Positions 53,201 to 62,630 of a stretch of 64,000 bases of DNA are shown piece after piece (the first letter of the stretch is position 1; each line of letters starts with the position of its first letter). Below the pieces are notes generated by a model that was given only the letters and a program-made list of their open reading frames with translations, was not told where the DNA came from and did not search any database. Source of the stretch: Liolophura sinensis (lineage: Eukaryota; Mollusca; Polyplacophora; Chitonida; Chitonidae); NCBI RefSeq assembly GCF_032854445.1, contig NC_088305.1, positions 8,789,717 through 8,853,716 of the forward strand, given 5' to 3'. A program made the position numbers and the translations under genes.

Positions 53201-54771
53201 TCCAAAATGGGTAACAAGCCTACAGTGCTGATCTCGCTACAGCCAGTATAGGACTCTGTCCAATGAGGGTGGAGGTTCGAATCCAACTCTTTCTGGTTTA
53301 ATCGACTGCCGCTTAAAGCGCTTCACCTACAAGTCTGACCTCTGTGGTATAAGTGAAAAGAATTCACAAGTACCTCGTTAAATTTATGCCAGTGTATAAA
53401 TAAATGAATTCATCCCTGATGACGTCGAAACGATTTGATTTCAAAGCTCAAGAGGCTACCCATTTACACGTCAATTGTTTAATTCATGGATTGATTTCAA
53501 GTCATTTGTGTTTAACGCCCTACTCAGAAATGTTTCAGGTTTGTGGGCGAATGGAGGAAACATGAATGCCCGGTGTGAACTACAGCCCTTACCTAAATGC
53601 CTGACCCCAAATGCCTTAAGCGTCCAGAAATTCATGTACGTGAAAGCGTGGAACTCATTCATGGACTACGAATTTGAACTATGATATGGAATTCATGCCT
53701 GGAATATCAACACCCTACCCGGCATCATTGAAAACTGATGACCGCTTCTCTCTTGTGTGTTACAGGCTTTATTTCCTGTGTGTATAATTTCTTACATACC
53801 TTTGTCTTTGGGAACTAGTGTTAAACGTTGTTTTGGAAATGGATCTTGCGATTATTGACTTGGAACGCCCTTTACGGACTACGAATGGTATACGAATGTC
53901 GGACATGACGCTTATATTTCAGGAACGTGAAATCTTGTCAATAAAGAATATAGTTTTCTTCAGAAAGTGGTGATTTCTTAGCTCCGGTTAAGTTGATAAT
54001 CAGACTGTAGAGTGGACTGATGTCATAGAGCAGGTATTGCTGGGGTATAGTAGTACAGGGTCAGCTGGGGTCACATTAGTGTTGGGATGATATTAGGGTG
54101 CCAGATGGGGTAATATTAGTGTGCCAGGTGGGGTGGTAGTACTGAGTCAGGTGGGGTGATACTAGTGTGACAGGTGGGTGATATTACTCAGACAGGTAGA
54201 GTGATATTAGTGTGCCAGGTGGGGTAATATTGCTGAGCCAGGTGAGGTGATATTACTGAGAGATTTGGGATCATGTTAGGGTGTCAGGTGGGGTGATATT
54301 AATGAGTCAGGTGAGGTGATATTACTGGGTCACGTGGAGTGATATTAGAGTGCCAGGTTAGTATTTAGTATGCCAGGTGGGGTAATGTTAGTGTGTCAGA
54401 TTGGGAGATATTAGACTGCAATAGTAGACATTGGAGATGGAGTGACATGAAAGCGCGGCGTTGGGTGATACATCAATGTACATGTATTGGCTTTGTATGC
54501 GAGCCGTGTTAGGGTTACATCAGTCCAAACATGTGCAGTCTAGACATACCTTACTCTGGTACTCCACTTTAGCCCACGTGTATCCCTCGGCAGTGACCTG
54601 TTGTCCGGTGTAAGTGAGGCAGTGGGGAGGTATGAGCATCCCCAGCTGGGCGTGGCTTGTTCCCGGACCCTGGCGGATGTGTACGTTCAGCGTTGAACAT
54701 GCGCACTCCGCAGCAAGGCACGTGCGGGTTACAAGAATCAAAGACAGAAGCAAAGTCCCCAGAACCATCAT
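47047..54771 (-). CDS. Secreted peptidoglycan recognition protein, SH3b-like plus zinc amidase, 4 visible exons
   Basis: Predicted N-acetylmuramoyl-L-alanine amidase that binds and cuts bacterial peptidoglycan outside the cell. Visible exons in transcript order: 54771-54550, 51456-51244, 48758-48645, 47249-47047. Exon 1 gives a signal peptide ([20 protein letters not shown]) and an SH3b-like start ([19 protein letters not shown]). Exons 2-4 give a standard PGRP domain: [22 protein letters not shown] (zinc His), [19 protein letters not shown] (with the catalytic-site Tyr), [17 protein letters not shown], and [19 protein letters not shown] (zinc His and Cys). With that Cys the protein should be an active amidase, not a signalling-only PGRP. 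Exons 2 to 4 join in frame, but exon 1 ends in phase 0 while exon 2 needs one extra base; the end of the SH3b domain is also missing, so a short exon of length 1 mod 3 probably lies between 51457 and 54549. Intron 3 of this scheme carries an array of acceptor-like repeats. Confidence 0.9.
47330..47590. mobile_element. CACTCAAA-type MITE
   Basis: Left end CACTCAAAGAATGATCTATT and right end, read in reverse, ACTCTCAAAAGGCAATGTG pair, continuing through GCTAGAATGTATTCTGTT and TGTTAGAACGCATTTCC. Same family as 46020-46376. In a PGRP intron. Confidence 0.72.
48012..48300 (-). mobile_element. Chimeric SINE-A tail joined to a SINE-C-like segment
   Basis: Starts as minus-strand SINE-A (TTTTACGCCGTACTCAAG to CCTTCCCACGTACGACC), then switches at about 48163 to CTTTCTGTGGTATGTAATG and TTTGCCAGTAACTTGCC. 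The same junction and about 45 bases of the same extension recur at 52780-52832, so the chimera itself has been copied. Confidence 0.75.
48645..48758 (-). CDS. PGRP exon 3
   Basis: 114 nt. Acceptor CATGTGTTTAG, donor CTAG|GTGAGC. Encodes [20 protein letters not shown] then [19 protein letters not shown]. Its acceptor and first 20 or so bases are the seed of the tandem array upstream. Confidence 0.93.
48775..48893. repeat. Left part of the PGRP acceptor-derived array
   Basis: About 1.4 units directly upstream (in transcript sense) of PGRP exon 3: ACCTGATATCATTATAGAC, GTACTCGATATTACTGTAATC and ACCCGATATCATTATAGGC. Cut off from the main array by the transposon at 48897. Confidence 0.88.
48897..50068. 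mobile_element. 1.17-kb TIR transposon in a PGRP intron, non-autonomous
   Basis: Left end GGACAAGACAGCACCTGGC, right end CAGGTGCTGTC, i.e. inverted GACAGCACCTG. No transposase. It is clearly homologous over its whole length to 56718-58110 (shared TTTCTAAAAAGTATCAT, ACCGAATAACATGTAAAAC, CTATCAGATTGCGCG, AAACTTTTACTGGGT). It interrupts the tandem array present on both sides, so it is younger than that array. Confidence 0.85.
50070..50345. repeat. 82-bp tandem repeat containing a copy of the PGRP exon 3 acceptor
   Basis: Units anchored by ATTACTGTAATCTGCAACA at 50071, 50153, 50235 and 50317, exactly 82 bp apart. On the minus strand each reads CATGTGTTGCAG then ATTACAGTAATGTCGAGTA, closely matching the real junction CATGTGTTTAG|ATTACAGTGATATCGAGTA at 48758. 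The other half of the unit is the 37-bp motif of the next array. Confidence 0.93.
50346..50772. repeat. 37-bp tandem repeat, about 11 copies
   Basis: Unit CACACAGTACCCGATATCAT then TATAGGGTTTAATACAT, with CAGTA/CAATA/CCGTA variants. It is a shortened form of the 82-bp unit and keeps the GATATC-centred exon-like part. Degenerate relatives continue to about 51010. Confidence 0.94.
51244..51456 (-). CDS. PGRP exon 2: start of amidase domain
   Basis: 213 nt. Acceptor TTTCTTTCAG, donor AAAC|GTAAGT. Encodes [17 protein letters not shown], then [12 protein letters not shown] with the first zinc ligand, and [10 protein letters not shown]. Enters in phase 1, which conflicts with exon 1 ending in phase 0. 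Confidence 0.92.
51505..51790 (+). mobile_element. SINE-D
   Basis: CTCTCAGCACTGGGAGCTTA, GGTGGGGTGTCATGTCTGA, TCTTCGGCATGATACTTCAG, GGACTTGCCCTGCCACAAG. In a PGRP intron just upstream of exon 2. Confidence 0.7.
52625..53015 (-). mobile_element. Composite SINE-A: chimeric tail inserted next to a nearly complete body and head
   Basis: 52625-52780 is a SINE-A tail half; 52780-52832 is the non-SINE extension also seen at 48163-48205; from 52833 a SINE-A body restarts (GGGCAGAGCCCGGTGG) and runs to a complete head (GCGCTAACCAACTGAGTCAC, then GGAGGCCCC). Confidence 0.82.
54040..54420. repeat. About 23-bp minisatellite
   Basis: Variants of GTGCCAGGTGGGGTAATATTA and GAGTCAGGTGGGGTGATAT, about 16 units, diverged. 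In the PGRP intron about 130 bp from exon 1. Confidence 0.85.
54550..54771 (-). CDS. PGRP exon 1: signal peptide and SH3b-like segment
   Basis: 222 nt, 74 residues. Two adjacent ATG codons (54771 and 54768); cleavage likely after CLA or CLAAE. The mature part starts with [20 protein letters not shown], the usual first strand of a bacterial-type SH3 domain, and ends [14 protein letters not shown] before donor AAG|GTATGT. The C-terminal SH3b strand is not in this exon. Confidence 0.85.
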
Positions 54772-55359
54772 GTTGGACTCAAGAATGTTTCTACCTCGCT
54801 ATTCTTCGGGAGACCAATGTGCAGATATTGAAATCGGGTCCTGAATTGTATGGTGGTCAGTTCTGTTTTTTCTTTTTCTTTTTTTTTTAATTTTAGCTAC
54901 TAGAAGATTTGATTTGTCGCACTGCGTGTCTTTAGCTCTTCTGGTGTGTCTGTTTGACGTGTTTAACGTTTTTTTTTCAACAAGAATCACTCGCTGTTCA
55001 AGAGTTCGGAGTGCTAGACGACAACATTATAATAATATACTGTATCTAATCAGTCATTCAGACAAAAACGATATATCATATATTTATTAGTATTTATTTG
55101 ATTGGTGTTTAACACTCAAGAATTTTGTACTTATTAGAGGTCAGTCAGGTTTTTCTCCCCCGACTTTCTCCCGGTACTTGACAAACCTCCTAATTTAAGA
55201 CAGCAGCCGAAACACCATTGGCTGGATTTGAACACCCTTATTCGGATAGGGGTATATATAGCTGAAGCCAACAGTATACATGGCATGGGGTATGAGTTGT
55301 TGTTTTTGATTACGTGTTAACAAGTGGCTATTAAATGGATAACTTTTAAACAAGCTTCT
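54772..55359. other. PGRP upstream region
   Basis: Should hold the PGRP promoter (minus strand). No TATA box or NF-kB-type site was confidently identified. A SINE-A tail fragment lies at 55089-55140. Confidence 0.4.
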
Positions 55360-56120
55360 GGTATGAAATACGTACACAACATTCCGTGAGAAAATATGTA
55401 CCGTACACAACATTCCAGTCATAAAATATGTACCGCACGCAATATTCCGTCATAAAATATGTACCGCACCCAACATTCCCGTCATAAAATATGTATCGTA
55501 CACAACATTCCCGTCATAAAATATGTACCGCACACAACATTCCCGTAATAAAATATTTACCCTATACAACATTTCCGTAAAAAAATATGTACCGCAACCA
55601 ACATTCTGTCATAAAATATGTACCGCACGCAACATTCCCGTCATAAAATATGTATCGTACGCAACATTCCCGTCATAAAATATGTACCGTGCACAACATT
55701 CCCATCATAAAATATGTACCGTGCACAACATTCCCATCATAAAATATGTACCGCACCTAACATTCCGTCATAAAATATGTACCGTACACAGCATTCCCGT
55801 CATAAAATATGTACCGCACACAACATTCCTTTCATAAAATATGTACCGCACCCAACATTCCTGTCATAAAATATGTACCCTACACAACATTCTTGTCATA
55901 AAAAATGTACTGTACACAACATTCTTGTCATAAAATATGTACCGCACACAACATTCCCGTAATAAAATATGTAACGCACACAACATTCCGTCATAAAATA
56001 TATGCCGTACACAACATTTAGTCATAAAATATGTACCGTACACAACATTCTTGTCATAAAATATGTACTGTACACAACATTCCCGTCATAAACTATGTAC
56101 CGTACACAGCATTCCCACAA
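55360..56120. repeat. About 31-bp minisatellite, about 24 copies
   Basis: Unit ACAACATTCCCGTCATAAAA then TATGTACCGCA with variants CGCACCCAAC and CGTACACAAC. It decays into spaced GTCATAAAATRCC motifs up to about 56440. There is no unique spacer between repeats. Confidence 0.94.
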
Positions 56121-56717
56121 CATTCACACACAACCTGCTGCCATAAAATATCTACTCGATCTTCGGTCATAAAATATCCACAAAACCGTCATAAAATACC
56201 TCTAAAATACCTTCTGTCGTAAAATACCTACACAGCCTTTCGTCATGAAATGCACACACAACTTTAGGTCATAAATGCACAGGCAGCCATCGGTCATAAA
56301 ATGCCCAGAAAAGCATCAGTCATAAAATACCCACACAAATTTAGGTCGTAATATGTACACACAACCTTCCGTCATAAAATGCCCACATAACGCTTCCTTT
56401 TCCACGCAAACATACAGTCATGAAATAACCTTCCGCTGTAAACTGCGCACACAGCTTTAGGAGCAGAGCACGTCGGGAAGAACACCAGCTGTACGGAAAT
56501 GATAAGCACAATTACGATGTACGGTTATAGCCTTAACACACTAAGATAAAAATTGATAATAGCTAATAATCAAACATACAACTGTATGATACCACACTGT
56601 TTGATACAGTGTTACATAACCATGTACACGGTTAGGCCTAAAACGGGGAATTCCCATCTCAACACATCTTTCATACTCCTTATAGCGTAGCCTACGTGCC
56701 ACTCTTTAAGCTCGCTT

Positions 56718-58110
56718 AAAGGACAAGACAACACCTGGCTAAAATATATTTCAATCGAAAGCAGGATATTCAGGCTTTCTAAAAAGTATCATTCTTTATT
56801 ATTTTAATGATGTTTCACCGAATAACATGTAAAACGAAATGACAATACTGCACAAATGGCTGGTGTGAGTCGACGCAGACATCTTGAGAATTTTGTCCAA
56901 TCAAACACCTTGCTATCAGATTGCGCGACCTAAGCTGTGACGTAGCCTTTACCCATTCATTCCATGAAGTCATATATAATAACACTTAACTACTGCATAA
57001 GATATCATTTTGAGTTCGTTTACAGCGACTTAGTTACGTGTGGCCATTTCACAAAGTGTTTGGGGCAGGTCTGTATCATTTACGGACCAACACAGACCTA
57101 AAATTAAGGGATTTACAAACCGCGTAATATTCAACCGTGGTATCGCAAATTATGTCAGACAGTAGCATACTGTCTCTGCCCAAACTTCTCTTTCTTCTCT
57201 CTAAATACATTTATGGTCGTTCAATATATCAGAGTCAGCGCAAAGTTCATTAGGGATGCTGAGGGTTTTTGGGAATGAGAAGACAGCATCTCATCGGACA
57301 ACACATAAACTTAAGTAAAAATGTTATGATATACTTATTTTTCATCTGAATTAATTACAATTGAAGAATTTAAAGTTGCTCCTTCGTTTTTCTTGCATAC
57401 AAGAGATATTTTTTTCCTGTTTTTCTTTTATAAAATACAGCAAAATTATTGAAACGCCGTGTTCAAGCCGAGGTGCTTTCTATGACGCACGCGATAACTA
57501 GGTCAGCACTGCTTTCGTCTTAGAAAGCACCGCTACAAAATTGAAGCATAAAATCCAGCGACAGTCGAATGCCTAGATCAGCCTCGGTGGTACTTATATT
57601 TATTTCCATGTGTTTCAGAATTGAGCGTGAATCTAGATGTACAACAATCCTGTTGTAACATTTGATTAGGTCCAAAATCACCGGCACAACCCCTCCGGAT
57701 GCTACGGTCGATGGAGTTCCTTGTAAGTGGTACAGTATGTCTGCTATATTAACAGTTCAAGCAGCAGAAGAAATATTCTTCCAGTATGTCCAATGTCCGA
57801 GAAAACTATATTTATCGTTTCGGCCTTTATCGCCGAAGTCCACAGCTTTATCTGTCATGGGCTACTGCTTAGACTATTATGCGCAAAATACCTTCAACGT
57901 TGAAGAGCTAGAGTAACCGTTACGTCACCTTGTCCTCGATAACGGAGACGTGCAGAAGCTATGTCAAGGCGATGTTTCATTAAACTTTTACTGGGTGAAA
58001 AAAAAATAAAAAAATGTCGATTTAATGTCGATTTAAGTCACTTTGAATGATAATCTTTCAGTGGACATAAACATTGGTCAGGTGCTGTCTTTCATTTTAA
58101 CATCGATGCC
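56718..58110. mobile_element. 1.4-kb TIR transposon, second copy, non-autonomous
   Basis: Left end GGACAAGACAACACCTGGC, right end GTCAGGTGCTGTCTTTC. Homologous to 48897-50068 but about 200 bp longer, with extra sequence mainly around 57110-57310. An open frame at 57662-57916 is not preserved in the other copy, so it is not coding. Confidence 0.85.
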
Positions 58111-58513
58111 AACCGTGGACAAATTCAACTTTTGTACGTCACACCTAAACATGCTCAGGCTTAGCCTAGCCACTGGTGTCCTGGGGCGGAACTATTTAAT
58201 CAGCATTTATCAATAAACTTGTTTCATGTGTTGGTTGGAATATAATGCTACTATAAACAACTATAAATAACGGGAATACGTCTATAAAATTTTGTTAGAA
58301 GCAAAGGTTGAGACATAGTTATTATGTTTTCTGACACCACTCATTGCCTCATCACGGTGACCCCGTGACTTCGGCTTTGTTCAAGATTTCTGTACATAAT
58401 TTGCGTAGAGAGCAACGCATGCGCTGTAGGGAGTGTGCACTTATCTCTGTGAGTATAATGGCGTGACCTCTAACAAGAGAAGCCACAATCATCAACAATT
58501 CGGCGTGCAGTGT

Positions 58514-58824
58514 GAAGTGGGCAAGTGAGTGCTTGGGTTTTAACGTTGTACTTAACAATTTTTAGGTCATATTACGGCGAAGGAGCTGTAAGATTGCATG
58601 TACGTGTAATGTGCCTCCTTGTTGAAGGACAGATTTCCACCGCACCGATCTAGTGCTGCTTCACTGAGACAATAAACCGAAGGGAAGTAAGTTACCCCAC
58701 CCGACCCATAATGCTGAACGCCAGGCGAGGAAGCTATAACTCCCTCTTTTAAGGTCTTAGGTGTGACCTGACCCAGGATTGACCTTGGATCTACCACCCC
58801 CGAAGTGGATGTTCTTCCACCTGC
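58514..58824 (-). mobile_element. SINE-B, reverse
   Basis: CAAGTGAGTGCTTGGGTTTT tail side, GCTTCACTGAGACAATAAACC body, AGGAAGCTATAACTCCCTC palindrome, TTGGATCTACCACCCCCG head. Confidence 0.85.
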
Positions 58825-58856
58825 GTGCAGTGTGAAAGTATCAAATATGTGTTCTT

Positions 58857-59222
58857 TCTTAAAGGGATGCAGAATCGATGCTGATTGGCTGACGGTGGAG
58901 ATATGTTTTTTTTGGGTTAAACTATGCAGCTTTGGTCACTCTTTTATAAATCCGTCATACCTAAAATTCAGCCTGTGCAAGGCATAGTCTGGACTTCCCT
59001 ATTCAACAAACCAGCCAATCAGAATCGATTCGGTAATCCTTTTAAAGGGGTCGGCGCTTATTGGCTGACGGCCAACACAGGTTTCCTGGGTTAAACTGTG
59101 CATCTTTGGTCACGTTTGAGTAAAACTATCATACCCAAAATTCAGCTTGGGCTGGGCATGGCCTAGTCTTGCCAATCTATGGACCAGCCTTTCAGAAACG
59201 AGTACGAATCCCTTTAAAAAGC
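58857..59222. repeat. About 183-bp direct repeat, 2 copies
   Basis: Both halves contain GATTGGCTGACGG/TATTGGCTGACGG, GGGTTAAACTRTGCA, TTTGGTCAC and AAAATTCAGC, and end with a TTTAAAGGG-like motif. Diverged tandem duplication of an unnamed dispersed repeat. Confidence 0.8.
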
Positions 59223-59359
59223 AAATGATAAAGTGTCATTTTCTGAATGTTAAAATGATACATGGTAAATGTTGTAAAATATGATCATAAAATATTGTAT
59301 CATGTTAGATTACAACATTTTTGAAATATATAATGCAGAACACAATTAAAACCGAAGTG

Positions 59360-59500
59360 TTAATTTCACTTTATTTATTTCACTTATAAGACGCCGGTCA
59401 GTATTAATATGGGAGGAAAGCGGGCAGAGCTGGCCACCCTTGTATAAGTGAAATATTATTGAGTATGGGGCAAAACGCCAATCAAATAAATAAATAAAAG
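59360..59500. mobile_element. Two SINE-A end fragments in inverted orientation
   Basis: 59360-59435 reads as a minus SINE-A (TTTATTTATTTCACTTATAA to AAGCGGGCAGAGC), and 59436-59500 immediately continues as a plus SINE-A end (CTTGTATAAGTGAAATATTA to AAATAAATAAATAAA). Could be inversion or twin insertion. Confidence 0.75.
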
Positions 59501-59644
59501 CACAAATAACTAAATAACTAAATAAATGTCTAGTATGGCAAGTCATTTCTCCCCGATTTTACGCAGAATTTTGAACGTTTACTGCCATTTCTTGTAGTAT
59601 ATTTGTTTTCTTTTGTTTAATTACTAGATTTACTAAAAGGAAAG

Positions 59645-59945
59645 GAGCGGACTGTTGTTGAGTCGTTAATGTGTAGTTACCTTTCGGTCGCCAAGACACA
59701 CGAAGACAGGTGTCAGTTCACTGTTAAGCAGGCCTTGGTTAAAATAGCTAGAGGTCGACCTCGCTCACTGAACCGATTGCATGCTCCATCATTCTTCAAA
59801 AACCATTTTTCTTCCGTCAGTATGGTGTGCACGTCTGTGCCTCACACGTCGATGATTGTACCTTCATCAATACAAATGAGCGCCATCATAAAAGTGAAGA
59901 ATTCTTGAGTATGACTTCAGACAACAATCAAATCAATCAATGAAT
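59645..59945 (+). mobile_element. SINE-C-like element
   Basis: Head-like GAGTCGTTAATGTGTAG, then a 200-bp body, ending CATCATAAAAGTGAAGAATT and ACAACAATCAAATCAATCAA. The ending resembles the SINE-A tail but the body differs. Tentative. Confidence 0.4.
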
Positions 59946-59984
59946 CAAATGACTTGTCGGGCTTTTGAAGAGCTATTTATAGGT

Positions 59985-60246
59985 ATTTATTTATTTGATT
60001 GGTGTTTTATTGCCGTATATACTCACAAATATTTCACTTATACGGCGACGGCCTGTATTATGGTGGGAGGGAACTGGGCAGAGCCTCGGGGAAACCCATC
60101 CCCAGGTTGGTGCCTGACCTTCTCATGTACGGCCGGAAAGGAAGCCAGCCTGAGCTGAACTTGAACTCACATCGACCGCATTGGCGAGAGGCTCTTGGGT
60201 AAATGCACCGTGTTAGCGTGCTAACCCCTTGGCAACGGAGGCCCCT
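59985..60246 (-). mobile_element. SINE-A, full length
   Basis: TTTATTTATTTGATTGGTGT tail, GAACTGGGCAGAGCC body, GAACTTGAACTCACATCGAC, and a head ending CAACGGAGGCCCC at 60244. Confidence 0.88.
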
Positions 60247-60257
60247 CTCAGGCTGTG

Positions 60258-60497
60258 GTATATGATGGCTGATAATTGCCATAGTATGCCTCTAGTAATG
60301 CCAAGGGTGATGCAACAAAGGGGCGAAGTCGTGATGCATCGCAGCTTCGCCCGTTCGGTTCTGTCGCAACTTCGGATTATCGTCTCTTCGCCTCTACGCA
60401 TCGCAATTTCGCCCCTTCGCATCGCAACTTCGTCCCGTTGCGATGCGAAGGGGCGAAGTTGCGAGGGGCATACTGTGGCCCTTATCAGCCATCGTTG
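60258..60497. mobile_element. 240-bp GC-rich MITE
   Basis: Left GATGGCTGATAATTGCCATA and right, in reverse, GATGGCTGATAAGGGCCACA are terminal inverted repeats continuing through GTATGCCTCT/GTATGCCCCT. The interior is a set of direct and inverted GGGGCGAAGTTGCGATGCG motifs. Far richer in G and C than its surroundings. Confidence 0.78.
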
Positions 60498-62119
60498 AGG
60501 TAACATTTTACACAAAATGTACGTGCACATATGACAATAAAAAGAGAAAGGATAAAATTCATCGGATTAAAAATTATCCAAAACTTTAATTACAATCAGT
60601 GCATATTTAAATATTTCACATTTTAAACCGTGTATTCATATAACCACAAGTGCAGGTTGTGAACGCTTTATGGAGTATAATTAATAAGACATAGTCAAAC
60701 ATATCTTGGTACAAAAAAAATCACACCCAAAATAAAACTTATCCGATACACTTGGTCTTATAACGGTGGTTTCGAGCTCTCAAACTGAAAGTATATATCC
60801 AGTTGATGATAGGATTAAGAGGAAAAAAGACAACATTTGACCAAATGATAAATGTATAAATGCATCGATAAAGTATCCCACCCAAAGTTTTTAAAAAGTT
60901 AAAATCTTTTTAGTTTTGTCATGTTTACATAACAATATTGCAGATCAAATTAAACAAAACCGTACATGCAGAATGAGAAAATCGAAAGTGCCGTGTTGTC
61001 AATTTTAGAAATCCAAGAGCGCACCTGTTCTCACTATGAGGTCCCTCGATCACGGTTTTGCCTTCTTGTCCTATGCGCTAAATGAGCGTAGGGTAAGAGT
61101 GATTCGACATCGTGTTTTCAATCTCAATACGAAAATGAGGCCGATCGAGGAATTCCTAACCAATAAGAGAATCGCTTTTGGTTGTCAAACTCGAATTTGG
61201 GAATTTTTGCAACAGAAGATCTTTGGCTGTAGCGAAACAATGGGAATTCCCCGTTAATATCATATCAAATGAGGGAATGCCCCTTTAATATAATCAGCTG
61301 TAACCAGTGCCACAAGGGAAGTAATCACTGTTGTCAAAATTGTCAAATTCCGTAGACTGCATAGTTAATACGGCCTAAGAAGTTCAGATTGTGACAGACA
61401 TCACACTCATAATATGTTCCCAATTTGAGATGCAAAAATTTCGATTTCTGATCAAAACAAGTGGAACTGGCCCTTATTCACATTTTTCGTATGTATAGAG
61501 TACTAATACGTGAAATAGTTGTTCGTTTCACTAAACTTTGGCACTTTGACATCTTAAGGGAATATAACCAAATTGCTACTATTGGAAAGCCCCGAACAAT
61601 AAGTTTTATTGCAGATTTAAAATTCTGATTTTTGACCAAGCTCGTCGCCATATTCAGATCTAGATACCTGTAGATTCTGATTGCTTAGCTCTCACTCTCT
61701 GAAAACAATCGTGTATAATAATACACAACATGTGCACCACAGGCACACATCAGTAGTAACACATTTGATGAGGACCATTAATGTGTACCTTGCATACATC
61801 ATCGTTATGTGCCTACACCTTTAATGTGTACCTGCGATACACATTTTGTTTACCCATCGCTACACAAACACATACATGTGTACAAAACGATACACTTTTG
61901 CTTTTTTGGAGTAGATCCTAGGGAAGTCCCGCAATGAGCGACCCTTAGCGAAATAGCAGCATGTAGAACTTGTTAAAACTGATATAGCCAACACCGGAAG
62001 ATGAAACTGTCCCTAATCTGGATAATTATTTTGTTAATCGTTTTTACTTAATATAAGGAAGTTACTCAAAAGACGATATATGGTCTGAAAGAGGTTCATG
62101 GAGAACAACTGCGTAATTT
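60498..62119. other. Intergenic, nothing firmly recognised
   Basis: AT-rich. A cluster of TGTGTACC/ACACATGT motifs at 61720-61900 is mildly repetitive. Short open frames (61036-61257) show no family features. Confidence 0.5.
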
Positions 62120-62630
62120 CCTACCATCAGCCAAAACCTCCGTAACGTTTTCTACCTGACATTTTCTCAATAGACAATGATCAGGCGAGGCGATCGCTCT
62201 TTTGTTGGCCCACCTTCGCTTCTTGTTACGTTCATATCGAGCGTTTCAAGTCCACGACCCGGCAAAAGTTGAAACAGGCAGCCATACTCACTATCTTTAA
62301 ACTTTGCGCGCATAAACGGGGCGCGGAGCGGACTAATCTCCACGATCTGGATTTTTCTTTTGTCCTGTACAGCGAATGATTTTTATCTGCCAAGTTTCCG
62401 GAGTCTGGCGAAAAGTCTCCATCATGGAGAATACACTGCAAAGATTCAAGAATGGAAATATGGCTGCGGGTTCAAACTTTGGCCTGGTATGCGGTCTACA
62501 AATGACCGATTGTGGTCCAACAAAAGAGCAATGCCCTCTGATAAGGATTGCTGATTGACAAAATGTCAGGCAAGAACATTGAAGAGGTTCTAACTACGGA
62601 GAGGAAATATCCAGCGTTGTGGGAAGGGAC
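62120..62630. mobile_element. Fold-back element of about 500 bp
   Basis: ACCTGACATTTTCTCAATAG and TCGCTCTTTTGTTGGCCCAC on the left pair with GTGGTCCAACAAAAGAGCAA and CAAAATGTCAGGCAAG on the right. Arms continue inward through GCAGCCATA and outward through AAAACCTCC / GAGGTTCT. Arms about 200 bp, clearly diverged. No transposase. Confidence 0.68.

Larger units (their letters stand above)
51457..54549 (-). other. PGRP intron (or introns) between exons 1 and 2
   Basis: Holds SINE-D (51505-51790), poly-C/poly-A near 52422-52445, a composite SINE-A (52625-53015), a weak tRNA-headed element with GGTTCGAATCC at 53270-53282, and a 23-bp array (54040-54420). A short exon completing the SH3b domain is expected here but could not be located by eye. 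Confidence 0.6.

Noticed and set aside
55360-56120. CRISPR-like array
   Set aside because: Repeats are directly adjacent with no unique spacers, and the genome is animal.
57662-57916. Possible transposase fragment
   Set aside because: The frame is not kept in the homologous element at 48897-50068 and shows no known domain.
59669-59908. 79-codon open frame
   Set aside because: Lies in a SINE-like element with a CAATCAAATCAATCAA tail; no domain.
61036-61257. 73-codon open frame
   Set aside because: No homology recognised and no splice or codon support.
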